Source of the DNA: Neisseria flavescens
GTDB lineage: Bacteria > Pseudomonadota > Gammaproteobacteria > Burkholderiales > Neisseriaceae
NCBI RefSeq assembly: GCF_005221285.1
Contig: NZ_CP039886.1
Coordinates: 1,240,001 to 1,304,000, forward strand
Direction of reading: 5' to 3'
DNA length: 64,000 nucleotides
Under the pieces are notes generated by a model. It saw only the letters and a list, made by a program, of their open reading frames with translations, had not been told where the DNA came from and ran no database searches. Positions within the stretch are counted from its first letter, which is position 1. The number at the start of each line of letters is the position of its first letter. The position numbers and the translations under genes are program-made. Positions 43,034 to 51,973 of the stretch are shown here, one piece after another.

Positions 43034-45154
43034 ATGAAATACCCACCATTACTTATCTTGCCTATTGTCTTAGCCGTATCTCAAGCATGGGCAGACACTG
43101 ACCCTGTACCTGAAGAAACAGTTACCCTTTCCCCTGTAACAGTTACCGGAACACAGCAGCAAAAAGCCAACACAGTCAAATTCAATCCTAAAGCCACCCT
43201 CCAGCCCCTACCGGCAGGCGACGGCGCGGATTTGCTGCAATCCGTCCCCAACATGAGCATCATCCGCAAAGGCGGCAGCTCGGGCGATCCATTGTTCCGA
43301 GGTTTGGGCGGCTCGCGCCTTGCCATCAACGCAGACGACCAGTTCGTTTACGGCGGCTGTTCAAACCGCATGGACCCGCCCACTTCCTACATCCACCCCA
43401 GCACCTTTGACGAAGTTGTCGTTACCAAAGGTCCTCAAACCGTTACCCAAGGCATGGGTTTGATCAGCGGTTCGGTTCATTTCGTCCGTAAAGATCCGAC
43501 CTTCCACGAACAACCCTACTCCTTCAACGGCAGCACCACATTGGGCAGCAGCGGCAGACGCGATGCCTCCTTTGAAGCAGGTGCGGGCGGCAAATACGGT
43601 TATGCCCGCCTCAATGTCTCACACAACGAATCCGACGACTATAAAGACGGAGCAGGCAACCGCGTACATTCCAACTTCAAACGCGACAGCCAAATGGTTC
43701 AGTTGGGCGTTACCCCGACCGAAAACACCACCATCGCCGGCACATACGAACGCAGCCGCGGTAAAGCCGCCTACGCCGACCGTGGGATGGACGGTAGCAA
43801 ATTCGACCGCGACGCATGGAACGTCCGCATCAGCCAACGCAATATCACACCGTGGTTGAGCGAAATCGAAGCACGCTACGGCTCCAGCGAAATCGACCAC
43901 GTGATGGACACCTACAGCCTGCGCCCCGTCGGTATGAGGGGCAAGATAGCCATTAACCCCAAACGCCGCACCGATACCGGCAATCTGAAAGCCACTTTCG
44001 ATTGGGACAACGTCAACCTTCAAACCGGCATCGACTATATGCGCGACCGCCATACCGAACGCAACGGCGATGAAAACTACGCTTCGATTCCTTTCAAGCC
44101 TACCCAAAGCTTTGACCAACTGGGCGGCTTTGCCGAAGCGGCTTGGCAACGTAACGATGCACAAAAATTGATTGCCGGCTTCCGTCATGACCAAGTAACA
44201 GGCACATACGAAACCAAGGCAGACTCCGATCCCCTCAAAAAAACCAAATATCCTTTGACTTCCGGCTTCTTCCGTTTCGAGCAAACTGCGGGCAATACCA
44301 AATACTACGCAGGTTTAGGCATCGCCCAGCGTGCGCCCGACTACTGGGAACGCAAAAAATCGGAAAACCTCCGACTCCGAAAAGAAACCAACCGCCAACT
44401 TGATGCAGGGCTGATTTGGAACAGCGGAAATTGGCACGTCTCCGCCTCTGTATTTGCAGGCAAGGTTGACGATTTCATCATAGTCGAACCAAAACCGATG
44501 ACGCATCATACCGCCGGCAGCGCGTCGGCACCTAGCCATCACATGGGACACCACCACACAGGACCCACTCCGACGGCACCGGCAACAGGCGTGCCCGCCG
44601 GCAGCCATACTCCGACGACACCGGCAGCAGGCGGACACGCCAGCCATCATCATGGCCCAGACTTAAGCGCACGCAATATCGACGCCATCCGTCTAGGCGG
44701 CGAAATTGAAGTGAAATGGGAATTCGCTCCTAATTGGAGCGTATCCGGCAACCTAGCCTATACCTACGGTAAAAACCGTACCGATGGCAAACCTTTGGCA
44801 CAAACGCCGCCGCTCGAATGGAACAGCACCCTTGCCTTCGACAACGGCAAATTCAGCGCAGGTGCATTGTGGAAAGTCGTTGCCAAACAAAACCGCTTCA
44901 GCAAAGGCCAAGGCAATATCGTCGGTCAAGACATCGGCGCATCCGCAGGCTTCGGCGTGCTTTCCGTCAATGCCGGCTGGAAATTCAACAAATACGCCAC
45001 ATTGCAAGGCGGCGTGGACAACGTCTTTAACAAAACCTATGCCGAATTCGTCAGCAGGAGCGGAGGATTTGTCGATCCTGCCGCCGGCATCAAAACCACC
45101 CGCGTGAACGAACCCGGCCGCACCGCCTGGTTAAGACTGCAAGCCAAGTTCTAA
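43034..45154 (+). CDS. znuD: ZnuD, TonB-dependent zinc receptor
   Basis: 706 residues from the ATG at 43034 (GAGAGAAACCAC before it). Signal peptide about 1-21 (ends SQAWA), TonB-box region (TVTLSPVTVTG), plug domain about 40-150 and a 22-strand barrel ending in LRLQAKF with the terminal Phe. A long His-rich loop at about 490-545 (SHHMGHHHTG and GGHASHHHGPD) is the ZnuD hallmark and captures zinc outside the cell. Uptake into the periplasm feeds the ZnuABC system encoded 4 kb downstream. Confidence 0.95.
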   Translation: MKYPPLLILPIVLAVSQAWADTDPVPEETVTLSPVTVTGTQQQKANTVKFNPKATLQPLPAGDGADLLQSVPNMSIIRKGGSSGDPLFRGLGGSRLAINADDQFVYGGCSNRMDPPTSYIHPSTFDEVVVTKGPQTVTQGMGLISGSVHFVRKDPTFHEQPYSFNGSTTLGSSGRRDASFEAGAGGKYGYARLNVSHNESDDYKDGAGNRVHSNFKRDSQMVQLGVTPTENTTIAGTYERSRGKAAYADRGMDGSKFDRDAWNVRISQRNITPWLSEIEARYGSSEIDHVMDTYSLRPVGMRGKIAINPKRRTDTGNLKATFDWDNVNLQTGIDYMRDRHTERNGDENYASIPFKPTQSFDQLGGFAEAAWQRNDAQKLIAGFRHDQVTGTYETKADSDPLKKTKYPLTSGFFRFEQTAGNTKYYAGLGIAQRAPDYWERKKSENLRLRKETNRQLDAGLIWNSGNWHVSASVFAGKVDDFIIVEPKPMTHHTAGSASAPSHHMGHHHTGPTPTAPATGVPAGSHTPTTPAAGGHASHHHGPDLSARNIDAIRLGGEIEVKWEFAPNWSVSGNLAYTYGKNRTDGKPLAQTPPLEWNSTLAFDNGKFSAGALWKVVAKQNRFSKGQGNIVGQDIGASAGFGVLSVNAGWKFNKYATLQGGVDNVFNKTYAEFVSRSGGFVDPAAGIKTTRVNEPGRTAWLRLQAKF

Positions 45155-45175
45155 TGCGTATTTAACGCGTCTAAT

Positions 45176-45210
45176 AAAGGCCGTCTGAAAAATTTTCAGA
45201 CGGCCTTAAT
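45176..45210. terminator. DUS inverted pair after znuD
   Basis: AAAGGCCGTCTGAAAA facing TTTTCAGACGGCCTT. Confidence 0.88.
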
Positions 45211-45283
45211 ATTTTTAATGATGTTTTTTAAACAAACAGTCCGGCGAAGCAATGCAACGCCGGACTGTTTGTTCACTATCGAA

Positions 45284-46621
45284 TTAAATCAAACCCAAAG
45301 AGTTGATGAACACGACAATAATCGCAATCGGCGCAAGATAGCGCAACACGCCCAGCCACAAGCAAAGCAACTGTCTCGGAATGGTACTGCCCATGCCCGC
45401 ATCACGCAGGACAGACTGTTTGTCCTGAATCCATGCTGTAAACACGGCAACGCTTAACGCGCCAATCGGCATGATGACGGCAGAAATAATAAAATCCCAT
45501 AAATCAAAAATGGTTTTGCCGAAAATTTTAAAATCGCTCCATACGCCGAAAGACAGCGCTGAAGGAATACCGACCACAAAAATCGCAATACCGATTGTCC
45601 AAGCATGGCTGCTGCGCTTTTTCTCGTCTTGGCGGATGGTTGCGGCGATGACAGTTTCCAACATTGAAAACGCGGAAGTCAGCGTCGCAAAGACAACCAA
45701 CAGCATAAACACAGCAAACAAATACGTACCCATCGGCATTTTCATGAAAACCGCAGGCAACACGACAAAAATCAAACCTGGGCCTTGACCGGGTTCAAAA
45801 CCGAAGGCAAATACCGCAGGGAAAATCACCAAACCGGCCAGCAGCGACACAAACAGGTTCATCCACATAATCATATGACCGGAGCGGAACATATCTTGAT
45901 CCTTACCCAAATACGAAGCATAGGTAATCATCGCGGACACGCCGATACTCAAGGCAAAAAACGCCTGACCCAAAGCAGTCAGCATCGTGCCGGGCTTCAA
46001 ATACGACCAATCCGGTTTCAACAAAAATGCCACGCCGTCCATTGCGCCGGGCAAAGTCAGCGAACGGATAGCCAATGCAATAAAGAGGATAAACAAACCC
46101 GGCATCAACACGCGGTTTGCCTTTTCAATGCCGTCTGAAACGCCGCCTTTGACCACCCAAATGGTAATCAGCATAAACAATCCTTGGTAAAACAGCGAGC
46201 CAAACGGCGAAGAAATCGTTTTACCAAACAAGGCTTCAAAGTCTGCACCGGCATGAATTTCGCCGGTAAAGCTGTGTACCACATAGTTCAATACCCAGCC
46301 GCCGACCACGCTGTAAAACGACAGCAAAATAAAACAAGCGGCCACGCCCATGCGGCCAACCCACGGCCACTGCGAACCGGGGCGCAATACTTTGAAGGAG
46401 TCGATGGCGTTTTTACCGCCCGTGCGGCCGATGTAAAACTCGGCCAATTGAACCGGCAAGGCCACCAAAATAGTGAAAATTAAAAATAAAAGAAAAAATA
46501 CAGCGCCGCCGTTTGTACCGGCCGTATAAGGGAATTTCCAAATTGCACCCAAACCGATGGCCGAGCCTGCCGCAGCAAGCACAAAGCCGATTTTGGATGA
46601 CCAAGATGAATGGTTGCTCAT
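45284..46621 (-). CDS. Neurotransmitter:sodium symporter (NSS/SNF) family transporter
   Basis: 445 residues, about eleven to twelve membrane spans. The N-terminus KIGFVLAAAGSAIGLGAIWK FP-type stretch is the sodium- and substrate-binding unwound helix 1 of the LeuT fold, and FFALSIGVSAMITYASYL is helix 6. It imports an amino acid with Na+ (and possibly Cl-); the substrate cannot be told. A DUS lies inside the coding region (46130-46141) in the AT form. Confidence 0.9.
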   Translation of the reverse strand: MSNHSSWSSKIGFVLAAAGSAIGLGAIWKFPYTAGTNGGAVFFLLFLIFTILVALPVQLAEFYIGRTGGKNAIDSFKVLRPGSQWPWVGRMGVAACFILLSFYSVVGGWVLNYVVHSFTGEIHAGADFEALFGKTISSPFGSLFYQGLFMLITIWVVKGGVSDGIEKANRVLMPGLFILFIALAIRSLTLPGAMDGVAFLLKPDWSYLKPGTMLTALGQAFFALSIGVSAMITYASYLGKDQDMFRSGHMIMWMNLFVSLLAGLVIFPAVFAFGFEPGQGPGLIFVVLPAVFMKMPMGTYLFAVFMLLVVFATLTSAFSMLETVIAATIRQDEKKRSSHAWTIGIAIFVVGIPSALSFGVWSDFKIFGKTIFDLWDFIISAVIMPIGALSVAVFTAWIQDKQSVLRDAGMGSTIPRQLLCLWLGVLRYLAPIAIIVVFINSLGLI

Positions 46622-46830
46622 AATGTAATATTAAGAAACGTGAAGATGCCGAATTGTAACAGGGTGAAGTCAAGCCGTGAGTAGCTTGCGGACAGCCGAT
46701 AAGCAATTCGCACGGATGGTGCGTACTTACCAAGCAAATTGGCATGAATTTCTGATAATTAAACTTTTAATAGCATAAATTTTATTTTTATATTTTAAAT
46801 TTGACGGTTTATTTTAAAAATAAGCATATA

Positions 46831-46876
46831 AAAGGCCGTCTGAAACCTCGTTTTTAAGGTTTCAGACGGCCTTTAT
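46831..46876. terminator. DUS inverted pair after znuA
   Basis: AAAGGCCGTCTGAAACC facing GGTTTCAGACGGCCTTT, a 17-bp stem. Confidence 0.9.
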
Positions 46877-46888
46877 CCTTAAGCCGCT

Positions 46889-47794
46889 TTATTTTTTCAT
46901 GGCATCGGTCAAAACTTTGACATTGTAGCGGTACATGCCGATGTAGCTGTTGGCCGGTGCGCCACCCAATGCATCTGAATACAAACGTCCGCTGACATTG
47001 ACGCCGGTTTCTTTAGCAATACGGTCAATCATGCGCGTGTCTTTGATGTTTTCAGTAAAGACCGCCTTAATGCCCTCGCGTTTGATTTGGCGGATGATGG
47101 AAGCCACTTGTTTGGCAGACGGCTCGGCTTCGCTGCTCACGCCTTGAGGGGCGATGAATTCAATATTGTAGCGTTTGCCCATGTAAGAGAACGCATCATG
47201 CCCGGTCAAGACTTTACGCTTGGCGGCAGGTACGGCATTAAAGGCAGCCTGCGCATCACTGTGCAGTTTTTTCAGCTGCATTTGATAGTTGCCCAAACGT
47301 TGCTGATAGTAGGTTTTGCCTTCAGGGTCGGCTTGAATCAGCGCATTGGCAACGTTTTGCGCATAAGTACCCATCAGGACGGGGTCGGTCCAAACGTGCG
47401 GGTCAAACTCGCCGTGATCGTGATGATGGCCTTCGTGATCGTGGTCATGATGATGACCGCCCTCTTCTGCTTTCAAAGCCTGAATGCCTTTGGTCGCTTC
47501 GGCAAAAGGAACTTTGCTCTGTTTTACTGCGCGCTGTACATCTGCGGCTTCCAAGCCCAAGCCGTTGAGCAATACCAATTTGGCACTGCGGATTTTTTTG
47601 ATGTCGCCACTGGTCATGTGGTAGGCATGGCTGTCTTGGTTTGCGCCCACCAAGCTTTGTACGGCCACACGGTCTCCACCAATCTGTTTGGCCACATCGC
47701 CCAAAATGCTGAAGCTGGTCACAACAGGCAAAGGAGCTGCATAAGCGGCACCGGTCAATAATGCGGCAACAATGCCGAGTTTCCAATGTTTCAT
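46889..47794 (-). CDS. znuA: ZnuA, periplasmic zinc-binding protein
   Basis: 301 residues from the ATG at 47794, which has GGAGAGAAT before it and starts a good signal peptide (ends GAAYA). Zinc ligands: His in DSHAYHMTSGD, the His in DPHVWTDPV, and the usual third His and Asp further on. A His-rich loop (about 113-133, GGHHHDHDHEGHHHDHGE) is the mark of zinc rather than manganese cluster A-I proteins. Last gene of the znuCBA run. Confidence 0.93.
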   Translation of the reverse strand: MKHWKLGIVAALLTGAAYAAPLPVVTSFSILGDVAKQIGGDRVAVQSLVGANQDSHAYHMTSGDIKKIRSAKLVLLNGLGLEAADVQRAVKQSKVPFAEATKGIQALKAEEGGHHHDHDHEGHHHDHGEFDPHVWTDPVLMGTYAQNVANALIQADPEGKTYYQQRLGNYQMQLKKLHSDAQAAFNAVPAAKRKVLTGHDAFSYMGKRYNIEFIAPQGVSSEAEPSAKQVASIIRQIKREGIKAVFTENIKDTRMIDRIAKETGVNVSGRLYSDALGGAPANSYIGMYRYNVKVLTDAMKK

Positions 47795-47873
47795 ATTCTC
47801 TCCAGTGATATAACGTAACATTAACATCATCATAAGACAGACCGCCTGATTATTCAAGCGGCCGACTGAAAAA

Positions 47874-48749
47874 TCATGCCGTGCGGTGTTTCTTGCGGCG
47901 CAGCCATTTTGCCAAAATGCCGCCTTCCAAACCGAACACGACGGAAATCAGGTAAAGCGTGCCGCAGCATAAAATAATCGCAGGGCCTGACGGGATTTCG
48001 ATATGGTAGGAAAACAACAGTCCTGCCAAGCCGCAAAGCAAAGCCAATGCGACAGACAAAATCATCAGCCAACCCATGCTTTTCGCCCACAGTCTGGCGG
48101 TAATCGCCGGCAACATCATCAAGCCGACCGACATCAACGTACCCAATGCCTGAAAACCGGCAACCAGATTCATCACGACCAGCACCAAAAACAACACATG
48201 CCAAAAGCCGCCCTTACCGCCGACAGCCTTGAGGAACAAAGGGTCTATGCTTTCCAACACCAGAGGGCGGAACATAACCGCCATCAGCAAAATAGTAACA
48301 CTCGCAGAAACGGCAATCAGCTGCAAAGCCGGAATATCGACCGCCAACACCGAGCCAAACAGCAAATGCAGCAAATCGACGCTGCTGCCGTTTTTGCTGA
48401 CCAAAACCACGCCGATGGCAAGGCTGCTCAAATAAAATGCAGCAAAGTTCGCGTCTTCTTTCAATGAAGTAAACCGGCTGACCAAACCGGCCAACAAAGC
48501 CATTAGCAAACCGGCCGCAAAACCGCCGACACTCATCGCAGGCAAACTCAAACCGGCAAACATATAGCCAATGGCCGCACCGGGCAAAACCGCATGGCTC
48601 AAGGCATCGCCCACCAAACTCATGCGGCGCATTACCAAAAACACACCGACAGGCGCCGCACTCAATGCCAGGCAGAAAATCGACACCAAGGCATAGCGCA
48701 TAAAGTCAAATTCGGCGAACGGCGCAACGACCAAATCATATAAATCCAT
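47874..48749 (-). CDS. znuB: ZnuB, zinc ABC transporter permease
   Basis: 291 residues, about eight membrane spans, ABC-3 permease family. The coupling region LVGDALSHAVLPGAAIGYM is clear. It pairs with ZnuC (ATPase) and ZnuA, moving zinc into the cytoplasm. Basic C-terminus KWLRRKKHRTA. Spaces of about 75 bp separate it from both partners. Confidence 0.92.
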   Translation of the reverse strand: MDLYDLVVAPFAEFDFMRYALVSIFCLALSAAPVGVFLVMRRMSLVGDALSHAVLPGAAIGYMFAGLSLPAMSVGGFAAGLLMALLAGLVSRFTSLKEDANFAAFYLSSLAIGVVLVSKNGSSVDLLHLLFGSVLAVDIPALQLIAVSASVTILLMAVMFRPLVLESIDPLFLKAVGGKGGFWHVLFLVLVVMNLVAGFQALGTLMSVGLMMLPAITARLWAKSMGWLMILSVALALLCGLAGLLFSYHIEIPSGPAIILCCGTLYLISVVFGLEGGILAKWLRRKKHRTA

Positions 48750-48783
48750 GTTTTATCGCTTTTTTATTAATCTCTGAAAGCCT

Positions 48784-48821
48784 TAGGCCGTCTGAAAAAC
48801 ACTTACTTTCAGACGGCCTTG
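48784..48821. terminator. DUS inverted pair between znuC and znuB
   Basis: AGGCCGTCTGAAA facing TTTCAGACGGCCTT inside the operon; it could lower expression of the distal genes. Confidence 0.7.
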
Positions 48822-48825
48822 CCCA

Positions 48826-49551
48826 TTAAACCGCGCACCAATCGGCCGCTTCCTGTTTCTGCATCATTCGGTTTGCCTGTGCCAAAAATTCATCGGTCAA
48901 CACATTTTCCGTCGCACCGGCAGTCACTTTTTCACGCGCCAAAAGCAGCGTGTTGGCAAAATATGCCCTTACCTGCTCGTAATCATGCAACACGGCAATC
49001 ACAGCCTGACCGTCCTGATGGCATTGGCGCAAAACTTCCAACAGCGCATAAGTCGTCCGCGCATCCACCGCGTTAAATGGTTCGTCCAGCAACAAAAATT
49101 TGGCATCCTGCACCAGCATCCGCGCAAACAATACGCGTTGGAACTGGCCATTGGACAAGTGCGCAATTTGGCGCGTGGCAAAATCCTGCATTTCCACGCG
49201 TTCCAAAGCCGCCATTACGCGCTTTTTCTGCTCCGCGTTCACGCGTCCGAAAAAGCCGATTTCATACCACAGCCCCATCGCCGCCAGTTCAAACACCGTC
49301 ATCGGCTGGCTGCGGTCAATGTCCGACTGCTGCGGCAGATAAGCAATGTCCTTGCGCGCCATATTTTCATAGCGCACACTGCCCGTATCCGTCTTCTGCA
49401 AGCCCATAATGGCTTTGAGCAAGGTCGATTTGCCCGCGCCGTTTGGTCCGAAAATCGTCCACATCTTTCCATCTTCAAACGCCATATCGACATGGTGCAC
49501 CACCGGCCTGCGCTGATAGCTGACCGTCAGATTCTCCACCACGATACTCAT
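48826..49551 (-). CDS. znuC: ZnuC, zinc ABC transporter ATPase
   Basis: 241 residues from the ATG at 49551 (MSIVVENLTVSYQRRPV). Walker A GPNGAGKST, Q-loop YLPQQSDID, signature LSNGQFQRVLFAR, Walker B KFLLLDEPF and the switch His in AVLHDYEQV. Its start overlaps the stop of a 33-residue membrane ORF by four bases (ATGA). Confidence 0.94.
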   Translation of the reverse strand: MSIVVENLTVSYQRRPVVHHVDMAFEDGKMWTIFGPNGAGKSTLLKAIMGLQKTDTGSVRYENMARKDIAYLPQQSDIDRSQPMTVFELAAMGLWYEIGFFGRVNAEQKKRVMAALERVEMQDFATRQIAHLSNGQFQRVLFARMLVQDAKFLLLDEPFNAVDARTTYALLEVLRQCHQDGQAVIAVLHDYEQVRAYFANTLLLAREKVTAGATENVLTDEFLAQANRMMQKQEAADWCAV

Positions 49552-49649
49552 GGCAATACCGCCCAAAAATATACAGCCCACAACGCCGCCAATGCGACAA
49601 GCGCAATCAGCAGCCTTTGCAGCAATCCGGTCAACAATACAGAATTCAT
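49548..49649 (-). CDS. 33-residue membrane peptide coupled to znuC
   Basis: A short frame MNSVLLTGLLQRLLIALVAL, then AALWAVYFWAVLP, forms a single hydrophobic helix. It overlaps znuC by ATGA, the usual sign of translational coupling. The size and make-up recall small single-span proteins that assist larger complexes, but no family is recognised and it could also be a leader for znuC translation. Confidence 0.5.
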   Translation of the reverse strand: MNSVLLTGLLQRLLIALVALAALWAVYFWAVLP

Positions 49650-49821
49650 AAGCCTAAAACCGCCCTTGCCCGAATACGGACAACAGGCCGTCTGAAAGAA
49701 AATTAAAACATTAAAATGATACTGTATAACGTTAACCCTGTAAATTTCTTTCGTTTTCAGACGGCATCGGGCAAAAGGCCGAATATCGGTTACAATCCAT
49801 TTTTTATTTGATGATTGTCCT

Positions 49822-49914
49822 ATGTCTATTCCACTCTTAAACGAAAAACTAAATACCGAAACTGCCCGCATTTCATGGGAAGAGCTGCAATCCCACTTCG
49901 CACGCGGTGCCGCC
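49822..49914 (+). pseudogene. DUF2288 gene, 5' part (split by an insertion)
   Basis: The first 31 codons, MSIPLLNEKLNTETARISWE then ELQSHFARGAA, match the start of DUF2288 proteins (about 100 residues). The frame then passes into unrelated DNA and stops at 50037. The remaining two-thirds lies at 50735-50944. Removing the 820 bases between would restore a normal protein. Confidence 0.85.
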
Positions 49915-50378
49915 GTCTGCGCAAATTGGAACACGAAAACAAAGCGGGCGAATATCCGAATTTGGATATCGATATGCTCGGCGCGGCCGCCAATTTGCAA
50001 AAATCAGACCGCCGCCTCAGCCATCTGCAAGGCTTAGAGCGGAACGAAAGCAATAAAAACCGCTCTATCGGCACAGAAATCGCCGCCCGCGATATCGTCG
50101 GCACTTGGGTAGAGCGTAATCGATCCACCATCGATACCAATACCCAAAATAGAGGCTGGATACGGACGATTGTGGACATCTTTGTTGGCAAATCCTCTTC
50201 CCACAACTGCACGGGACTGGGCACAGAGCAATGTGTCGATGACGGTTACCGGACAAAAGAAAAAGGCGAAAAAGGAAATGATATTAATACCATTCACCGT
50301 ATCAGCGTTTATGATTTGCTCGAACAGCAAAACCACCGTACCAATCCCAATCATCCCCAATCAGGAGACCCCAAATGA
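49915..50378 (+). CDS. Unknown ORF fragment inside the DUF2288 insert
   Basis: A frame of about 150 codons (RKLEHENKAGEYPNLDIDML, then TWVERNRSTIDTNTQNRGW, ending NHPQSGDPK) enters the insert already open, so it lacks its own start and is probably the C-terminal end of a larger gene from the donor. Its stop overlaps the next gene's start by ATGA. Family not recognised; hydrophilic, no membrane segment. Confidence 0.45.
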
Positions 50379-50734
50379 ACAAACCGATACTGCCCCTTAT
50401 GCTCTGCGTCCTGCTTTCAGGCTGCCTGAACGTCGGCAGCGGCTTCCGTGTGCCGCCCGATGCGTCGGCCAGGTGGAAACTGTGCAACGAAGACAAAATT
50501 TATCCTGCTAAAAAAACTCCACCGGAAGCCAGCAGAGCCAAGCGTGATGAAATGCTGCGGCAGATGAATCTGTATGGACAGCGAAAGCTCGACGATATGT
50601 TTTCCTGCGGCTATGACCCGATTGGCGGCGGTACGTCAAGAGCCGATGCCTGCGTGCGCAAGAAAGACTGGTACCGTTCGGGCAAAGATATCTATCCCGA
50701 AAATAAAATCTACGAGCAATGCCAGCACGACTAG
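50375..50734 (+). CDS. Small lipoprotein carried by the DUF2288 insert
   Basis: 119 residues with a clear lipoprotein signal (LSGC, Cys about 18) and a ribosome site AGGAGACCCCAA. Four further Cys (LCNEDK, FSCGYD, DACVRK, EQCQHD) could form two disulfides in the periplasm. Unknown family. Coupled to the truncated ORF upstream by ATGA; in this arrangement a periplasmic protector of an upstream effector is one possibility, but nothing in the sequence proves it. Confidence 0.75.
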   Translation: MNKPILPLMLCVLLSGCLNVGSGFRVPPDASARWKLCNEDKIYPAKKTPPEASRAKRDEMLRQMNLYGQRKLDDMFSCGYDPIGGGTSRADACVRKKDWYRSGKDIYPENKIYEQCQHD

Positions 50735-50944
50735 GCTGCTTTCTATGTTGCGCCCGATTTGGATTTGATTGCCGTCGCCCGTCATGTTGCCGAAGATGAA
50801 GCCGCGCCATTGAAACAATGGATGGAACAAGGCAAATTTGGTGCCATCAGCGATGATATGGCGCGCATATTTTTAGCGGATAAGCAGGAAATGTGGGCGG
50901 TTGTCGTGGCACCGTGGGTATTGGTACAGCCTTGCAAAGACTGA
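50735..50944 (+). pseudogene. DUF2288 gene, 3' part
   Basis: From AAFYVAPDLDLIAVARHVAE to AVVVAPWVLVQPCKD the 69 codons match the rest of DUF2288. The piece is in the same frame as the lipoprotein before it, separated only by the lipoprotein's TAG. Confidence 0.85.
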
Positions 50945-50945
50945 T

Positions 50946-51012
50946 AAGGCCGTCTGAAAAAACAAAACCGGAACATTTCCCATGTTCCGGTTTTTCATTT
51001 TTCAGACGGCCT
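50946..51012. terminator. Nested hairpin terminator
   Basis: An inner stem AAACCGGAACAT/ATGTTCCGGTTTTT (50964-50996) sits within an outer DUS pair (AAGGCCGTCTGAAAA and TTTTTCAGACGGCCT). It separates the DUF2288 remains from convergent apaG. Confidence 0.9.
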
Positions 51013-51379
51013 ATTGCAACGTAAAGCCTGCTTTAAATTCAAGCTTCGGCACCCCGATAACGAAACGTTTGCCGATGCTGTCTTCAAACTCATACGCGCC
51101 TTCGATACTGCCCCAAGGCGTGCTGATTTGCGAACCGCTGTTGTACTCATAGGCTTCGCCCGGGTACAAAACAGGTTGCTCTTCAATCAAGCCGGCATGA
51201 CCGACCTGCTCTGTCTCACCGTGTCCGTCAGTGATTTCCCAAAAACGCTGACGCAAAGTAATGATTTCATCACTGCGGTTGCAGATGGTGATCAGATAAT
51301 TGAAGGCGTAACGGTCGCGATAGACGTCGCTCTGACCGGCCATATAACGCGGCTCCACGTTAATCTCGATTTCATTCAT
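51011..51379 (-). CDS. apaG: ApaG domain protein
   Basis: 122 residues, the full ApaG/FN3-like beta sandwich with the family stretches AFNYLITICNRSDEIITLRQ and GYEYNSGS-type EAYEYNSGSQISTPWGS. The protein is linked to Co2+/Mg2+ efflux and Ap4A metabolism in enterobacteria; the exact function is unsettled. Confidence 0.93.
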   Translation of the reverse strand: MNEIEINVEPRYMAGQSDVYRDRYAFNYLITICNRSDEIITLRQRFWEITDGHGETEQVGHAGLIEEQPVLYPGEAYEYNSGSQISTPWGSIEGAYEFEDSIGKRFVIGVPKLEFKAGFTLQ

Positions 51380-51475
51380 AATTGTTTACCCCGTATGGTA
51401 TTTATTTTATTTCAATCCGGATCATTCCGGCGTGTCCGCCCTATTTTTGCAAAGGGTCGAAACACTTAAAACGCA

Positions 51476-51973
51476 TTACGCGATCCAATAAAACAGGCCC
51501 AAGACCATCAAGGTCATCACAGCCGCAATCAAATCATCAAGCATAATGCCTAAACCTCCATGAATCCGCCGGTCAAACCATTTGATCGGCCATGGTTTCA
51601 ACGCATCAAACAAGCGGAAAATAACAAAAGCCGCCAGCCACCAGCTCCATTTGAACGGAATCAGCGACAGCACCAGCAGCATCGCGACAATTTCATCCCA
51701 GACGATACCGCCGTAATCCTGAATGCCCAATTCCCTCTCGGTATAACCGCAAATGCGGATACCCCAAAAAAACAAGGCGATACACAATAAAAGCAATATC
51801 CAGCCGTCTATGCCCAACAGGCACAATACAAAAGCCAGAGGTAATGCTGCCAGCGTTCCGGCCGTACCCGGCGCAACCGGCGACAAGCCGCTGCCGAAAC
51901 CGAATCCTAAAAAACACAATGGTTTGTGCAACAGCCAAGAAAAAGTAGGTTTACGTTCAGCCAAAATGATCAA
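51476..51973 (-). CDS. pgpA: Phosphatidylglycerophosphatase A
   Basis: 165 residues with three to four membrane spans and the PgpA motifs GSGLSPVAPGTAGTLAALPL, DYGGIVWDEIVAM and FRLFDALKPWPIKWFD. It removes the phosphate from phosphatidylglycerophosphate to give phosphatidylglycerol at the inner membrane. The start overlaps the end of thiL by 17 bases; thiL-pgpA is a common bacterial pair. Confidence 0.94.
   Translation of the reverse strand: MIILAERKPTFSWLLHKPLCFLGFGFGSGLSPVAPGTAGTLAALPLAFVLCLLGIDGWILLLLCIALFFWGIRICGYTERELGIQDYGGIVWDEIVAMLLVLSLIPFKWSWWLAAFVIFRLFDALKPWPIKWFDRRIHGGLGIMLDDLIAAVMTLMVLGLFYWIA

Noticed and set aside
50034..50360. Minus-strand frame in the DUF2288 insert
   Set aside because: The plus-strand frame ends in an ATGA overlap with the lipoprotein gene, a better sign of coding, so the minus frame is taken as its shadow.
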